A DNA stretch of 7,478 nucleotides, from assembly GCA_905478725.1 (NCBI GenBank), contig CAJQJT010000162.1, forward strand, positions 1-7,478, read 5' to 3'. Origin of the DNA: an uncultured Pseudomonadales bacterium (lineage in GTDB: Bacteria; Pseudomonadota; Gammaproteobacteria; Pseudomonadales; Porticoccaceae). The notes beneath the pieces were generated by a model. That model did not search any database, was not told the origin of the DNA, and saw only the letters and a program-made list of their open reading frames with translations. Below, in pieces: positions 5,846 to 7,478 of this stretch. The position numbers and the translations under genes are program-made. The number at the start of each line of letters is the position of its first letter. The stretch's first letter is position 1.

Positions 5846-6395
5846 GGGTTACCCTGACTTTGGATTGGATGGCAAAGGTCTCGTTGACCAGATCAATTTT
5901 GAGTCCTGTGCCAGAGGCTTTGCCCTGCTCAGAGAGTAGCTTAAATGGCTGGTCGGTAGTGGCGACACTACTGTTTACCAAATAGGTTAACCGCTCGGTG
6001 GTCAATGTAGCCACACCCTCGGCGGTGGTCATCTTCCCTAGCACATCATCCTGCAGGTCGAGCCTGCCTCTGGCGCTATCAAGAAGTCCGCTGTCGGCGG
6101 TTAGGGCTATAGGGTGAGTGGCATCGCCCTGGAGCAAAAATCTTGGTTGTTGCACCTTAACAGTCGACTCCCCCTGGAAAAATTCGATGCGCGGTGAGCT
6201 AAGGCTAAACTGTTCACTACCCTGTTCGGAAAAGCGACGGCTGGTAACTGTCGTCATATAGCTGTCGGCCTGAGGTTTTTCATTCATCTGGCTGTTGCTT
6301 TGACGCAGGAATGCTTCTGGAGGTGAGTCCCAAATTAGCACAAACCCACCGATCATAAAGGCTAGGAAAACGGCCAGCAGAGCCTGCTGAATCAT
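5832..6395 (-). CDS. lptC: LptC, inner-membrane-anchored LPS export protein
   Basis: A 187-residue bitopic protein (E. coli 191) that receives LPS from LptB2FG and passes it to LptA in the periplasm. One N-terminal membrane anchor spans about residues 5-22 (ALLAVFLAFMIGGFVLI). The periplasmic part follows, with the LptC/YrbK pattern: VTSRRFSEQGSEQFSLSSPR, PIALTADSGLLD, and a C-terminal TGLKIDLVNETFAIQSKVRV strand pair close to the lptA junction. The family is weakly conserved in sequence; position between kdsC and lptA makes the call firm. Its start overlaps the kdsC stop as ATGA (6392-6395), and its last 14 bases overlap lptA, consistent with translational coupling along the operon. Confidence 0.94.
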   Translation of the reverse strand: MIQQALLAVFLAFMIGGFVLIWDSPPEAFLRQSNSQMNEKPQADSYMTTVTSRRFSEQGSEQFSLSSPRIEFFQGESTVKVQQPRFLLQGDATHPIALTADSGLLDSARGRLDLQDDVLGKMTTAEGVATLTTERLTYLVNSSVATTDQPFKLLSEQGKASGTGLKIDLVNETFAIQSKVRVTHDPR

Positions 6396-6940
6396 TGATA
6401 AGCCGCCAGTGCGCTGTCTAGCTTGCCCTGTGCTGCGAGAATCATTTCGGCTGCTTCACGAACCGCACCGTTGCCACCACAGCGGCTGGTCTGCCACTTC
6501 GCCTTGGCTGCCACGGCAGCGTTGCCATTGGCGACAGTGATGCCTAGACCGACTCGATTGATCACTGCGAGATCCGGTAAGTCATCGCCGATAAAGGCAA
6601 TTTCATGGAGCTCGATTGACATATTTTGTAGCAGCTCATTGAGTGCGGTGAGCTTGTCTTCACGTCCTTGAACCACAGGTTCCATACCCAGTTCATCGGC
6701 GCGGCGCTGAAGCAATGTTGAGACCCGCCCAGTGATAATGCCTACCTGAACGCCGCCCCGTTGGAGTAGTTTGATTCCCAAACCATCTTGGATATCAAAG
6801 GCTTTAAGTTCTTCACCATTATTGCCGTAGTAGAGGCGTCCATCGGTGAGGACGCCATCCACATCGACAAGCAATAGTTTGATCTGTTTGGCGGCTTCGA
6901 TTACGGTTTTATCTGTAAGGCTGTTTATGGCTGCTTCCAT
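6392..6940 (-). CDS. kdsC: KdsC, 3-deoxy-D-manno-octulosonate 8-phosphate phosphatase
   Basis: A 182-residue cytoplasmic HAD-superfamily phosphatase that dephosphorylates Kdo 8-phosphate to Kdo, the inner-core sugar of LPS. The catalytic residues are visible: motif I LLVDVDGVLTDG with nucleophile Asp26 and acid/base Asp28, motif II ITGR (69-72), the motif III lysine Lys96 in QGREDK, and motif IV IGDDLPDL with Asp119, Asp120 and Asp123. It lacks a large cap domain, as expected for the tetrameric C0-type KdsC. The C-terminal CGGNGAVREAAEMIL segment is also typical. ATG 6938-6940 is 2 bp after the kdsD stop, with GGGAG at 6951-6955 as ribosome binding site. Confidence 0.97.
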   Translation of the reverse strand: MEAAINSLTDKTVIEAAKQIKLLLVDVDGVLTDGRLYYGNNGEELKAFDIQDGLGIKLLQRGGVQVGIITGRVSTLLQRRADELGMEPVVQGREDKLTALNELLQNMSIELHEIAFIGDDLPDLAVINRVGLGITVANGNAAVAAKAKWQTSRCGGNGAVREAAEMILAAQGKLDSALAAYQ

Positions 6941-6942
6941 CC

Positions 6943-7478
6943 TTAGATAACTCCCGCACGCAAAATATCGTGCATATGCAATACGCCGATGGGAGATCGA
7001 TCTTCATTCTCTACAATCAGGGCGGTAATGGAACCATCTTCCATTATTTTGAGTGCCTGAGCAGCGAGGATTTCGCCGTTAATAGTCTTTGGGTTGGGAG
7101 ACATTACATCCGCCATGGTGACATTGTTTATATCCACTTTGGCGTCGACTATGCGGCGCAAATCACCGTCGGTAAATACGCCGAGTAATTTATTCTCATC
7201 GCTTACCACTGTGGTCATGCCAAAACCCTTTTCAGTCATCACCAACAGCGCCTGATGCAGTGGTTCTGTAGCCAAAACCCGTGGCACTTCGACGTCTTTA
7301 TGCATGATGTCCGCCACCCGCAACAGTAGCTTGCGGCCGAGGGCACCACCAGGGTGAGAGAAAGCGAAGTCTTCTGCGGTAAAGCCGCGAGACTCGAGCA
7401 GAGCTATAGCCAGTGCATCGCCCATGGCCAGAGTCACCGTGGTACTAGTGGTGGGTGCCAGGTTCAATGGGCAGGCTT
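6943..7478 (-). CDS. kdsD: KdsD, D-arabinose 5-phosphate isomerase, C-terminal part (5' end outside window)
   Basis: This isomerase turns D-ribulose 5-phosphate into D-arabinose 5-phosphate, the first step of Kdo synthesis. About 178 C-terminal residues are present; the frame is open to the window edge, and the first visible residues (ACPLNLAPTTSTTVTLA) are internal SIS-domain sequence, so TTG at 7465-7467 is not a start. The SIS remainder includes SHPGGALGRK, whose His (codon 7354-7356) matches the conserved catalytic His of the family. Two CBS domains follow: VADIMHKD to GVFTDGDLRR, and VTMADVMSPNP to IGVLHMHDILRAGVI at the C-terminus. It is most likely the LPS-linked KdsD rather than the GutQ or KpsF paralogues, because kdsC follows after 2 bp. 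The missing N-terminal half should carry the rest of the active site. Confidence 0.95.
   Translation of the reverse strand, partial: ACPLNLAPTTSTTVTLAMGDALAIALLESRGFTAEDFAFSHPGGALGRKLLLRVADIMHKDVEVPRVLATEPLHQALLVMTEKGFGMTTVVSDENKLLGVFTDGDLRRIVDAKVDINNVTMADVMSPNPKTINGEILAAQALKIMEDGSITALIVENEDRSPIGVLHMHDILRAGVI

Noticed and set aside
1..7478. Mobile element, defence island, CRISPR or phage cargo
   Set aside because: No transposase, integrase, spaced repeat array or tRNA is visible; gene content and order are conserved core genome on one strand.

Overview
The window is a stretch of conserved gammaproteobacterial chromosome with every recognisable gene on the minus strand. In transcription order (high to low coordinates) it reads kdsD (C-terminal part) - kdsC - lptC - lptA - lptB - [189-bp spacer with promoter signals] - rpoN - hpf - ptsN - rapZ - npr - [117-bp spacer] - mgtE (N-terminal part, frameshifted). 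This is the classic 'rpoN neighbourhood' of Gammaproteobacteria. The PtsO-like NPr sequence and an mgtE gene after npr suggest a Pseudomonas/Cellvibrio-type or marine relative rather than an enteric. That placement is an inference from gene order and protein flavour, not a database match.

Region 1 (4506-7478) makes and exports lipopolysaccharide. KdsD and KdsC act in synthesis of the LPS inner-core sugar Kdo. LptC, LptA and LptB belong to the bridge that carries LPS from inner to outer membrane. The genes are tightly packed: 2-bp gap kdsD/kdsC, ATGA overlap kdsC/lptC, 14-bp overlap lptC/lptA, TGATG junction lptA/lptB. They look like one operon.

Region 2 (931-4505) holds rpoN (sigma-54), the ribosome hibernation factor hpf, and the nitrogen-branch PTS genes ptsN and npr with rapZ between them. 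The spacer before rpoN carries a very good -24/-12 sigma-54 promoter match, TTGGCAC-N5-TTGCA, whose -24 element is also the -35 of a plausible sigma-70 promoter (TTGGCA-N17-TATACA). The sigma-54 gene may therefore be controlled by its own product.

Region 3 (1-930) is an mgtE-type Mg2+ transporter gene running off the window edge. Its frame shifts by one base near 158-160. Three short back-to-back inverted repeats lie in the spacer between npr and mgtE.

I found no mobile element, CRISPR array, tRNA, rRNA or horizontally acquired cargo. This is core genome, and I do not see a wholly new system. The observations most worth checking are the sigma-54 box ahead of rpoN, the mgtE frameshift, the hairpin cluster ahead of mgtE, the repeat-built N-terminus of LptA and the RapZ C-terminus lacking the enteric basic tail.
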